DNA of 64,000 bases, taken from the NCBI GenBank assembly GCA_038049695.1, contig CP142457.1, positions 56,230,501-56,294,500 on the forward strand, written 5' to 3'. The translations under genes and the position numbers were made by a program. The notes under the pieces were generated by a model that was given only the letters and a program-made list of their open reading frames with translations, did no database searches and was not told the origin of the DNA. Source of the DNA: Cinnamomum chago (lineage: Eukaryota; Streptophyta; Magnoliopsida; Laurales; Lauraceae). The number at the start of each line of letters is the position of its first letter. The stretch's first letter is position 1. Shown here in pieces: positions 49,042-61,304 of this stretch.

Positions 49042-52000
49042 GGCCAACCTCATCGATCCAGTCCGGACTTGACCACTTTCCATCTATAGGATAGGCATAT
49101 CTCATTCAGCGAAAAGGCTTCTCATGGTCTGATTCAGCCCGAGCCTAACCTGTGTCTAGCCTGCATTGGACTACATTGGGCTCCGACTTAGGCTCGTGGT
49201 CTTACCTGTGGAGGGGGGCGGGGGGGTGCGCTTTATCATCTATATTGGAGTTTGAGGGCCGTTTAGGCGGCCTTTCACAAACTCTAAGGGGAGTTTTTCA
49301 TTAAAATCATCTAGAAACAAAAGGCAAACTTTTTGAAGACTTTGTATTGATGTTGTTATTAAAAAAACAAAATTGGACTGCTATTTATCGATTATCTTTG
49401 CAGCCAACATATGTATATCTATATATATAGTAAGGCTTTTCTAAGATGTAGCTTATGTTATCCTAAGCTGAATTAACGGTAACGGTCTCACAAATCAAAG
49501 TCGACAATCTCTGTTTTTGGCACGATGGAACTCGAAAATCCAGTTTGGATTTATCGTGATTTTGGAGACGATGACTTGAGACAGTTTACGATGGAGATGA
49601 TTTCACAAACGATTTCAGCCTAGGATAAGATAAGCTGCAGCTTAGGAGAGCCCCTCTCCTACTTATATATATATATATATATATTTGATTGTTCATTTAG
49701 GTTTGATTGTTTGACCTTTTCTTTAATATTATATTTATTATTTTAGCCCATGCGTTGCCTCGAGTCTTTACTGGTCTAAAAGCGAGAATGAGACCCATGA
49801 AGATTGAGTATGACTCATGTCAGAAGTAAGTGTTTAAGTGTCTAATGGCTGTGCACATCCTAAACTTGATTTGCATGGAGATGTTCACGAAATTTCCAAA
49901 CTAAACATATCTTTGGTTCTATGAAATACTTGATTCTTAAACGGGTTTATGCAGGGGGAAAAATCATTACCATTAGAAACCGGAGAACCTAATATCTGCG
50001 TTTGAGAACATACTTGAAACCGACAAAATCTTGATTGCAACGAAAGAATTTCAAAAAATGACTACATTTATAATATGGGTTGGATTGGTTAGGTACTTCA
50101 ATGCAAGACCACTACATTGAGAATCAGGAGAGATTTGGATTTACTTACTTACCTTCCAAAATAGAAAAATAATAAAATAAGATATTTTTCTTGGTAGAGA
50201 GGATTTCTATTTCATAATATATATAGTTTATATCCTACAGCAGTGATATTAGGTCCTCTCCCTAATATGATATGAGATCTAAAGTATTCTGAGTGGGCCC
50301 CATAGATATTCTCTGTGCGCGATCGTATGGCTTATAAGCCACGTGGATGGAAAAAAATGTCCAATGGGGCAACATGTTATTCAATCTCTCACCCAATAGT
50401 AAATGTATATGGCGTCCAAGATGGTCTATACTTGGATTTTTTTGGATTCGAGTCCTTTGGGTAATTAAGGAGGGGTCCAAAGTATTGTGGACAACCTCCG
50501 TTATTAAATATACATATATATATAGGTTTATTCTTTTATTTTATTTTTGTTCATGTTGTTTTATACATTACTTTTCCCTATTAAAAGAAAAGATTTTCTT
50601 TATTTATTTCTCTATTTTTTTTTTTCATAAGCGCGAACTTTTGGGACGACCCAAGCAATTTTTTAAAAAAATTGATTCTTTTATTAATTTTCTTTATCTA
50701 ATAATGAAGATTTAAGAAAATATTAAATATAAGTATGTCTCTAGTTCAATGTTAGAGGAAATGGAAAGGCTTGCTTGGAATGTAGTTGGATATGGGCACT
50801 CACGCAGCTTTCCCGCTACATGCATCAGCGGTAAGTTAGCATTTGCCAGATTTCCTCCTCTCGCAGAGGAGGAAATCTGGAAGTTGAAGCTTTACCGCCG
50901 ATAAGTACAGCGGTAAAGTGTAATTTTCAGGATTTCCTCCCCTCTAAGCGGAGGAAAACCTGTAAACGAATTCTTATCATATTTTGCCTTTTTAAAATCT
51001 TAGTTGGGTCGTTGGTCCGGGGTTTGGCCCAAACAATGTGGGATGGGCATGTTTAATTAACGTTTAAACGCAATACTATCAAATCACATAGTGAATCACT
51101 CTTTTGGTCAATTTACTTTACCGGTGAAGTAAAGTGATTGGTTAAATACAAAGAGAGAGCAAGAGTGAATGTTTGAAAAAATCAGAAGGCGAAAGTGTAG
51201 CTCTTTGACTATTTATTTTAAGAAGAGTTTTTTTTGTAAGGGTGATCGTAGACAAGGCCGGCCCGCATTGGTTCGGCGATGTGGTTTAGGTTATAATAGA
51301 TGGGCCGTGCTTAGAGTTTTTTTATTTGGACTCGGTCGTTGAGATTTGGAATCTTTGCCCGGCCCAAATATACATATATAATTGTAAACGAGGGACTAGT
51401 AATGCGGAGACTCAAACCCATGACCTCTCATATAGGGTGATATGACAAGGCTAGTTGAGCTACAACCTAGGACGTCAAATGAATTTTTTTTTCTTTTTTC
51501 GTTATTATATAAGTTAAACTCAGGATATGCTAGTGCTTCATCATTTACAGGCGGGCCGGTCTTGGGCAAGCAATTTCTGGCCCGACCTGGGCCTGAGCCA
51601 GGGTCAAGTTTCTAATTTAGAAGTCGGGCCGGGCATGGATGTTCCTCGGCCCAGCCCACCCCGTCCCATGTACAACCCAAGTTGTTGTTGTTGCTTCTTT
51701 TTTTTTTGTCATTTAGTGGCTTGAGAGTGTCTCTTTCTAACTTTTTCGTTTTTTTTTTTGAAGGAAGATGTATTTTTGGAATTTAGTATCGTTTGATGTG
51801 ATCCGCTTCTTTTTATTGTCTCTTGAATTAACCCTTTACTCTACGTCACTGGTAAAGTAAGTTACCAAATAGGAAATAGTTAGTGAGAGAGAAGTGAATA
51901 CATAGGGTGGGGTCCACACTTGATTAAATCCTACTGCAAAAGATCAATATCATTTCGGCTTTTGGGTTCGAATCCTTAGACATGAAAAGTGATTTTCATT

Positions 52001-52107
52001 ATCGAATAGGTAGGGGGAATGGGCTCTCTAAAACCAAGCAGAAGATGAAATCAATATGAAGAATTGATACGGTACGTGCCTGCGTACCTCAATTTAGGTT
52101 GAGTATG
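49042..52107 (+). repeat. Satellite monomer copy 17
   Basis: Full copy, 3,066 bases, (TA)10. Central haplotype: CACGTG, T6A7, GTAAAGTG, GCTTCTTT, as in copies 11, 12 and 19. Hairpin 50846-50880; SINE A box 51451-51462. Confidence 0.97.
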
Positions 52108-55100
52108 GGCCAACCTCATCGATCCAGTCCGGACTTGACCACTTTCCATCTATAGGATAGGCATATCTCATTCAGCGAAAAGGCTTCTCATGGTCTGATT
52201 CAGCCCGAGCCTAACCTGTGTCTAGCCTGCATTGGACTACATTGGGCTCCGACTTAGGCTCGTGGTCTTACCTGTGGAGGGGGGCGGGGGGGTGCGCTTT
52301 ATCATCTATATTGGAGTTTGAGGGCCGTTTAGGCGGCCTTTCACAAACTCTAAGGGGAGTTTTTCATTAAAATCATCTAGAAACAAAAGGCAAACTTTTT
52401 GAAGACTTTGTATTGATGTTGTTATTAAAAAAACAAAATTGGACTGCTATTTATCGATTATCTTTGCAGCCAACATATGTATATCTATATATATAGTAAG
52501 GCTTTTCTAAGATGTAGCTTATGTTATCCTAAGCTGAATTAACGGTAACGGTCTCACAAATCAAAGTCGACAATCTCTGTTTTTGGCACGATGGAACTCG
52601 AAAATCCAGTTTGGATTTATCGTGATTTTGGAGACGATGACTTGAGACAGTTTACGATGGAGATGATTTCACAAACGATTTCAGCCTAGGATAAGATAAG
52701 CTGCAGCTTAGGAGAGCCCCTCTCCTACTTATATATATATATATATATATATATTTGATTGTTCATTTAGGTTTGATTGTTTGACCTTTTCTTTAATATT
52801 ATATTTATTATTTTAGCCCATGCGTTGCCTCGAGTCTTTACTGGTCTAAAAGCGAGAATGAGACCCATGAAGATTGAGTATGACTCATGTCAGAAGTAAG
52901 TGTTTAAGTGTCTAATGGCTGTGCACATCCTAAACTTGATTTGCATGGAGATGTTCACGAAATTTCCAAACTAAACATATCTTTGGTTCTATGAAATACT
53001 TGATTCTTAAACGGGTTTATGCAGGGGGAAAAATCATTACCATTAGAAACCGGAGAACCTAATATCTGCGTTTGAGAACATACTTGAAACCGACAAAATC
53101 TTGATTGCAACGAAAGAATTTCAAAAAATGACTACATTTATAATATGGGTTGGATTGGTTAGGTACTTCAATGCAAGACCACTACATTGAGAATCAGGAG
53201 AGATTTGGATTTACTTACTTACCTTCCAAAATAGAAAAATAATAAAATAAGATATTTTTCTTGGTAGAGAGGATTTCTATTTCATAATATATATAGTTTA
53301 TATCCTACAGCAGTGATATTAGGTCCTCTCCCTAATATGATATGAGATCTAAAGTATTCTGAGTGGGCCCCATAGATATTCTCTGTGCGCGATCGTATGG
53401 CTTATAAGCCACGTGGATGGAAAAAAATGTCCAATGGGGCAACATGTTATTCAATCTCTCACCCAATAGTAAATGTATATGGCGTCCAAGATGGTCTATA
53501 CTTGGATTTTTTTGGATTCGAGTCCTTTGGGTAATTAAGGAGGGGTCCAAAGTATTGTGGACAACCTCCGTTATTAAATATACATATATATATAGGTTTA
53601 TTCTTTTATTTTATTTTTGTTCATGTTGTTTTATACATTACTTTTCCCTATTAAAAGAAAAGATTTTCTTTATTTATTTCTCTATTTTTTTTTTCATAAG
53701 CGCGAACTTTTGGGACGACCCAAGCAATTTTTAAAAAAAATTGATTCTTTTATTAATTTTCTTTATCTAATAATGAAGATTTAAGAAAATATTAAATATA
53801 AGTATGTCTCTAGTTCAATGTTAGAGGAAATGGAAAGGCTTGCTTGGAATGTAGTTGGATATGGGCACTCACGCAGCTTTCCCGCTACATGCATCAGCGG
53901 TAAGTTAGCATTTGCCAGATTTCCTCCTCTCGCAGAGGAGGAAATCTGGAAGTTGAAGCTTTACCGCCGATAAGTACAGCGGTAAAGTGTAATTTTCAGG
54001 ATTTCCTCCCCTCTAAGCGGAGGAAAACCTGTAAACGAATTCTTATCATATTTTGCCTTTTTAAAATCTTAGTTGGGTCGTTGGTCCGGGGTTTGGCCCA
54101 AACAATGTGGGATGGGCATGTTTAATTAACGTTTAAACGCAATACTATCAAATCACATAGTGAATCACTCTTTTGGTCAATTTACTTTACCGGTGAAGTA
54201 ATGTGATTGGTTAAATACAAAGAGAGAGCAAGAGTGAATGTTTGAAAAAATCAGAAGGCGAAAGTGTAGCTCTTTGACTATTTATTTTAAGAAGAGTTTT
54301 TTTTGTAAGGGTGATCGTAGACAAGGCCGGCCCGCATTGGTTCGGCGATGTGGTTTAGGTTATAATAGATGGGCCGTGCTTAGAGTTTTTTTATTTGGAC
54401 TCGGTCGTTGAGATTTGGAATCTTTGCCCGGCCCAAATATACATATATAATTGTAAACGAGGGACTAGTAATGCGGAGACTCAAACCCATGACCTCTCAT
54501 ATAGGGTGATATGACAAGGCTAGTTGAGCTACAACCTAGGACGTCAAATGAATTTTTTTTTCTTTTTTCGTTATTATATAAGTTAAACTCAGGATATGCT
54601 AGTGCTTCATCATTTACAGGGGGGCCGGTCTTGGGCAAGCAATTTCTGGCCCGACCTGGGCCTGAGCCAGGGTCAAGTTTCTAATTTAGAAGTCGGGCCG
54701 GGCATGGATGTTCCTCGGCCCAGCCCACCCCGTCCCATGTACAACCCAAGTTGTTGTTGTTGCTTTTTTTTTTTTGTCATTTAGTGGCTTGAGAGTGTCT
54801 CTTTCTAACTTTTTCGTTTTTTTTTTTTGAAGGAAGATGTATTTTTGGAATTTAGTATCGTTTGATGTGATCCGCTTCTTTTTATTGTCTCTTGAATTAA
54901 CCCTTTACTCTACGTCACTGGTAAAGTAAGTTACCAAATAGGAAATAGTTAGTGAGAGAGAAGTGAATACATAGGGTGGGGTCCACACTTGATTAAATCC
55001 TACTGCAAAAGATCAATATCATTTCGGCTTTTGGGTTCGAATCCTTAGACATGAAAAGTGATTTTCATTATCGAATAGGTAGGGGGAATGGGCTCTCTAA

Positions 55101-55176
55101 AACCAAGCAGAAGATGAAATCAATATGAAGAATTGATACGGTACGTGCCTGCGTACCTCAATTTAGGTTGAGTATG
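52108..55176 (+). repeat. Satellite monomer copy 18
   Basis: Full copy, 3,069 bases, (TA)12. Haplotype: CACGTG, T5A8, GTAATGTG, uninterrupted T-run. It has ACAGGGGGGCC near 54620, shared with copies 3, 19 and 20. Hairpin 53915-53949; SINE A box 54520-54531. Confidence 0.97.
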
Positions 55177-58100
55177 GGCCAACCTCATCGATCCAGTCCG
55201 GACTTGACCACTTTCCATCTATAGGATAGGCATATCTCATTCAGCGAAAAGGCTTCTCATGGTCTGATTCAGCCCGAGCCTAACCTGTGTCTAGCCTGCA
55301 TTGGACTACATTGGGCTCCGACTTAGGCTCGTGGTCTTACCTGTGGAGGGGGGCGGGGGGGTGCGCTTTATCATCTATATTGGAGTTTGAGGGCCGTTTA
55401 GGCGGCCTTTCACAAACTCTAAGGGGAGTTTTTCATTAAAATCATCTAGAAACAAAAGGCAAACTTTTTGAAGACTTTGTATTGATGTTGTTATTAAAAA
55501 AACAAAATTGGACTGCTATTTATCGATTATCTTTGCAGCCAACATATGTATATCTATATATATAGTAAGGCTTTTCTAAGATGTAGCTTATGTTATCCTA
55601 AGCTGAATTAACGGTAACGGTCTCACAAATCAAAGTCGACAATCTCTGTTCTTGGCACGATGGAACTCGAAAATCCAGTTTGGATTTATCGTGATTTTGG
55701 AGACGATGACTTGAGACAGTTTACGATGGAGATGATTTCACAAACGATTTCAGCCTAGGATAAGATAAGCTGCAGCTTAGGAGAGCCCCTCTCCTACTTA
55801 TATATATATATATATATTTGATTGTTCATTTAGGTTTGATTGTTTGACCTTTTCTTTAATATTATATTTATTATTTTAGCCCATGCGTTGCCTCGAGTCT
55901 TTACTGGTCTAAAAGCGAGAATGAGACCCATGAAGATTGAGTATGACTCATGTCAGAAGTAAGTGTTTAAGTGTCTAATGGCTGTGCACATCCTAAACTT
56001 GATATGCATGGAGATGTTCACGAAATTTCCAAACTAAACATATCTTTGGTTCTATGAAATACTTGATTCTTAAACGGGTTTATGCAGGGGGAAAAATCAT
56101 TACCATTAGAAACCGGAGAACCTAATATCTGCGTTTGAGAACATACTTGAAACCGACAAAATCTTGATTGCAACGAAAGAATTTCAAAAAATGACTACAT
56201 TTATAATATGGGTTGGATTGGTTAGGTACTTCAATGCAAGACCACTACATTGAGAATCAGGAGAGATTTGGATTTACTTACTTACCTTCCAAAATAGAAA
56301 AATAATAAAATAAGATATTTTTCTTGGTAGAGAGGATTTCTATTTCATAATATATATAGTTTATATCCTACAGCAGTGATATTAGGTCCTCTCCCTAATA
56401 TGATATGAGATCTAAAGTATTCTGAGTGGGCCCCATAGATATTCTCTGTGCGCGATCGTATGGCTTATAAGCCACGTGGATGGAAAAAAATGTCCAATGG
56501 GGCAACATGTTATTCAATCTCTCACCCAATAGTAAATGTATATGGCGTCCAAGATGGTCTATACTTGGATTTTTTTGGATTCGAGTCCTTTGGGTAATTA
56601 AGGAGGGGTCCAAAGTATTGTGGACAACCTCCGTTATTAAATATACATATATATATAGGTTTATTCTTTTATTTTATTTTTGTTCATGTTGTTTTATACA
56701 TTACTTTTCCCTATTAAAAGAAAAGATTTTCTTTATTTATTTCTCTATTTTTTTTTTTCATAAGCGCGAACTTTTGGGACGACCCAAGCAATTTTTTAAA
56801 AAAATTGATTCTTTTATTAATTTTCTTTATCTAATAATGAAGATTTAAGAAAATATTAAATATAAGTATGTCTCTAGTTCAATGTTAGAGGAAATGGAAA
56901 GGCTTGCTTGGAATGTAGTTGGATATGGGCACTCACGCAGCTTTCCCGCTACATGCATCAGCGGTAAGTTAGCATTTGCCAGATTTCCTCCTCTCGCAGA
57001 GGAGGAAATCTGGAAGTTGAAGCTTTACCGCCGATAAGTACAGCGGTAAAGTGTAATTTTCAGGATTTCCTCCCCTCTAAGCGGAGGAAAACCTGTAAAC
57101 GAATTCTTATCATATTTTGCCTTTTTAAAATCTTAGTTGGGTCGTTGGTCCGGGGTTTGGCCCAAACAATGTGGGATGGGCATGTTTAATTAACGTTTAA
57201 ACGCAATACTATCAAATCACATAGTGAATCACTCTTTTGGTCAATTTACTTTACCGGTGAAGTAAAGTGATTGGTTAAATACAAAGAGAGAGCAAGAGTG
57301 AATGTTTGAAAAAATCAGAAGGCGAAAGTGTAGCTCTTTGACTATTTATTTTAAGAAGAGTTTTTTTTGTAAGGGTGATCGTAGACAAGGCCGGCCCGCA
57401 TTGGTTCGGCGATGTGGTTTAGGTTATAATAGATGGGCCGTGCTTAGAGTTTTTTTATTTGGACTCGGTCGTTGAGATTTGGAATCTTTGCCCGGCCCAA
57501 ATATACATATATAATTGTAAACGAGGGACTAGTAATGCGGAGACTCAAACCCATGACCTCTCATATAGGGTGATATGACAAGGCTAGTTGAGCTACAACC
57601 TAGGACGTCAAATGAATTTTTTTTTCTTTTTTCGTTATTATATAAGTTAAACTCAGGATATGCTAGTGCTTCATCATTTACAGGGGGGCCGGTCTTGGGC
57701 AAGCAATTTCTGGCCCGACCTGGGCCTGAGCCAGGGTCAAGTTTCTAATTTAGAAGTCGGGCCGGGCATGGATGTTCCTCGGCCCAGCCCACCCCGTCCC
57801 ATGTACAACCCAAGTTGTTGTTGTTGCTTCTTTTTTTTTTGTCATTTAGTGGCTTGAGAGTGTCTCTTTCTAACTTTTTCGTTTTTTTTTTTGAAGGAAG
57901 ATGTATTTTTGGAATTTAGTATCGTTTGATGTGATCCGCTTCTTTTTATTGTCTCTTGAATTAACCCTTTACTCTACGTCACTGGTAAAGTAAGTTACCA
58001 AATAGGAAATAGTTAGTGAGAGAGAAGTGAATACATAGGGTGGGGTCCACACTTGATTAAATCCTACTGCAAAAGATCAATATCATTTCGGCTTTTGGGT

Positions 58101-58240
58101 TCGAATCCTTAGACATGAAAAGTGATTTTCATTATCGAATAGGTAGGGGGAATGGGCTCTCTAAAACCAAGCAGAAGATGAAATCAATATGAAGAATTGA
58201 TACGGTACGTGCCTGCGTACCTCAATTTAGGTTGAGTATG
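55177..58240 (+). repeat. Satellite monomer copy 19
   Basis: Full copy, 3,064 bases, (TA)9. It has the copy-17-like central haplotype (CACGTG, T6A7, GTAAAGTG, GCTTCTTT) plus ACAGGGGGGCC near 57684. GATATGCATGG near 56002 is shared only with copy 2. Hairpin 56979-57013; SINE A box 57584-57595. Confidence 0.97.
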
Positions 58241-61200
58241 GGCCAACCTCATCGATCCAGTCCGGACTTGACCACTTTCCATCTATAGGATAGGCATATC
58301 TCATTCAGCGAAAAGGCTTCTCATGGTCTGATTCAGCCCGAGCCTAACCTGTGTCTAGCCTGCATTGGACTACATTGGGCTCCGACTTAGGCTCGTGGTC
58401 TTACCTGTGGAGGGGGGCGGGGGGGTGCGCTTTATCATCTATATTGGAGTTTGAGGGCCGTTTAGGCGGCCTTTCACAAACTCTAAGGGGAGTTTTTCAT
58501 TAAAATCATCTAGAAACAAAAGGCAAACTTTTTGAAGACTTTGTATTGATGTTGTTATTAAAAAAACAAAATTGGACTGCTATTTATCGATTATCTTTGC
58601 AGCCAACATATGTATATCTATATATATAGTAAGGCTTTTCTAAGATGTAGCTTATGTTATCCTAAGCTGAATTAACGGTAACGGTCTCACAAATCAAAGT
58701 CGACAATCTCTGTTTTTGGCACGATGGAACTCGAAAATCCAGTTTGGATTTATCGTGATTTTGGAGACGATGACTTGAGACAGTTTACGATGGAGATGAT
58801 TTCACAAACGATTTCAGCCTAGGATAAGATAAGCTGCAGCTTAGGAGAGCCCCTCTCCTACTTATATATATATATATATATTTGATTGTTCATTTAGGTT
58901 TGATTGTTTGACCTTTTCTTTAATATTATATTTATTATTTTAGCCCATGCGTTGCCTCGAGTCTTTACTGGTCTAAAAGCGAGAATGAGACCCATGAAGA
59001 TTGAGTATGACTCATGTCAGAAGTAAGTGTTTAAGTGTCTAATGGCTGTGCACATCCTAAACTTGATTTGCATGGAGATGTTCACGAAATTTCCAAACTA
59101 AACATATCTTTGGTTCTATGAAATACTTGATTCTTAAACGGGTTTATGCAGGGGGAAAAATCATTACCATTAGAAACCGGAGAACCTAATATCTGCGTTT
59201 GAGAACATACTTGAAACCGACAAAATCTTGATTGCAACGAAAGAATTTCAAAAAATGACTACATTTATAATATGGGTTGGATTGGTTAGGTACTTCAATG
59301 CAAGACCACTACATTGAGAATCAGGAGAGATTTGGATTTACTTACTTACCTTCCAAAATAGAAAAATAATAAAATAAGATATTTTTCTTGGTAGAGAGGA
59401 TTTCTATTTCATAATATATATAGTTTATATCCTACAGCAGTGATATTAGGTCCTCTCCCTAATATGATATGAGATCTAAAGTATTCTGAGTGGGCCCCAT
59501 AGATATTCTCTGTGCGCGATCGTATGGCTTATAAGCCACGTGGATGGAAAAAAATGTCCAATGGGGCAACATGTTATTCAATCTCTCACCCAATAGTAAA
59601 TGTATATGGCGTCCAAGATGGTCTATACTTGGATTTTTTTGGATTCGAGTCCTTTGGGTAATTAAGGAGGGGTCCAAAGTATTGTGGACAACCTCCGTTA
59701 TTAAATATACATATATATATAGGTTTATTCTTTTATTTTATTTTTGTTCATGTTGTTTTATACATTACTTTTCCCTATTAAAAGAAAAGATTTTCTTTAT
59801 TTATTTCTCTATTTTTTTTTTCATAAGCGCGAACTTTTGGGACGACCCAAGCAATTTTTAAAAAAAATTGATTCTTTTATTAATTTTCTTTATCTAATAA
59901 TGAAGATTTAAGAAAATATTAAATATAAGTATGTCTCTAGTTCAATGTTAGAGGAAATGGAAAGGCTTGCTTGGAATGTAGTTGGATATGGGCACTCACG
60001 CAGCTTTCCCGCTACATGCATCAGCGGTAAGTTAGCATTTGCCAGATTTCCTCCTCTCGCAGAGGAGGAAATCTGGAAGTTGAAGCTTTACCGCCGATAA
60101 GTACAGCGGTAAAGTGTAATTTTCAGGATTTCCTCCCCTCTAAGCGGAGGAAAACCTGTAAACGAATTCTTATCATATTTTGCCTTTTTAAAATCTTAGT
60201 TGGGTCGTTGGTCCGGGGTTTGGCCCAAACAATGTGGGATGGGCATGTTTAATTAACGTTTAAACGCAATACTATCAAATCACATAGTGAATCACTCTTT
60301 TGGTCAATTTACTTTACCGGTGAAGTAATGTGATTGGTTAAATACAAAGAGAGAGCAAGAGTGAATGTTTGAAAAAATCAGAAGGCGAAAGTGTAGCTCT
60401 TTGACTATTTATTTTAAGAAGAGTTTTTTTTGTAAGGGTGATCGTAGACAAGGCCGGCCCGCATTGGTTCGGCGATGTGGTTTAGGTTATAATAGATGGG
60501 CCGTGCTTAGAGTTTTTTTATTTGGACTCGGTCGTTGAGATTTGGAATCTTTGCCCGGCCCAAATATACATATATAATTGTAAACGAGGGACTAGTAATG
60601 CGGAGACTCAAACCCATGACCTCTCATATAGGGTGATATGACAAGGCTAGTTGAGCTACAACCTAGGACGTCAAATGAATTTTTTTTTCTTTTTTCGTTA
60701 TTATATAAGTTAAACTCAGGATATGCTAGTGCTTCATCATTTACAGGGGGGCCGGTCTTGGGCAAGCAATTTCTGGCCCGACCTGGGCCTGAGCCAGGGT
60801 CAAGTTTCTAATTTAGAAGTCGGGCCGGGCATGGATGTTCCTCGGCCCAGCCCACCCCGTCCCATGTACAACCCAAGTTGTTGTTGTTGCTTTTTTTTTT
60901 TTTGTCATTTAGTGGCTTGAGAGTGTCTCTTTCTAACTTTTTCGTTTTTTTTTTTTGAAGGAAGATGTATTTTTGGAATTTAGTATCGTTTGATGTGATC
61001 CGCTTCTTTTTATTGTCTCTTGAATTAACCCTTTACTCTACGTCACTGGTAAAGTAAGTTACCAAATAGGAAATAGTTAGTGAGAGAGAAGTGAATACAT
61101 AGGGTGGGGTCCACACTTGATTAAATCCTACTGCAAAAGATCAATATCATTTCGGCTTTTGGGTTCGAATCCTTAGACATGAAAAGTGATTTTCATTATC

Positions 61201-61304
61201 GAATAGGTAGGGGGAATGGGCTCTCTAAAACCAAGCAGAAGATGAAATCAATATGAAGAATTGATACGGTACGTGCCTGCGTACCTCAATTTAGGTTGAG
61301 TATG
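58241..61304 (+). repeat. Satellite monomer copy 20
   Basis: Full copy, 3,064 bases, (TA)9. It has a copy-18-like haplotype (CACGTG, T5A8, GTAATGTG, uninterrupted T-run, ACAGGGGGGCC near 60747). Hairpin 60042-60076; SINE A box 60647-60658. Confidence 0.97.
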
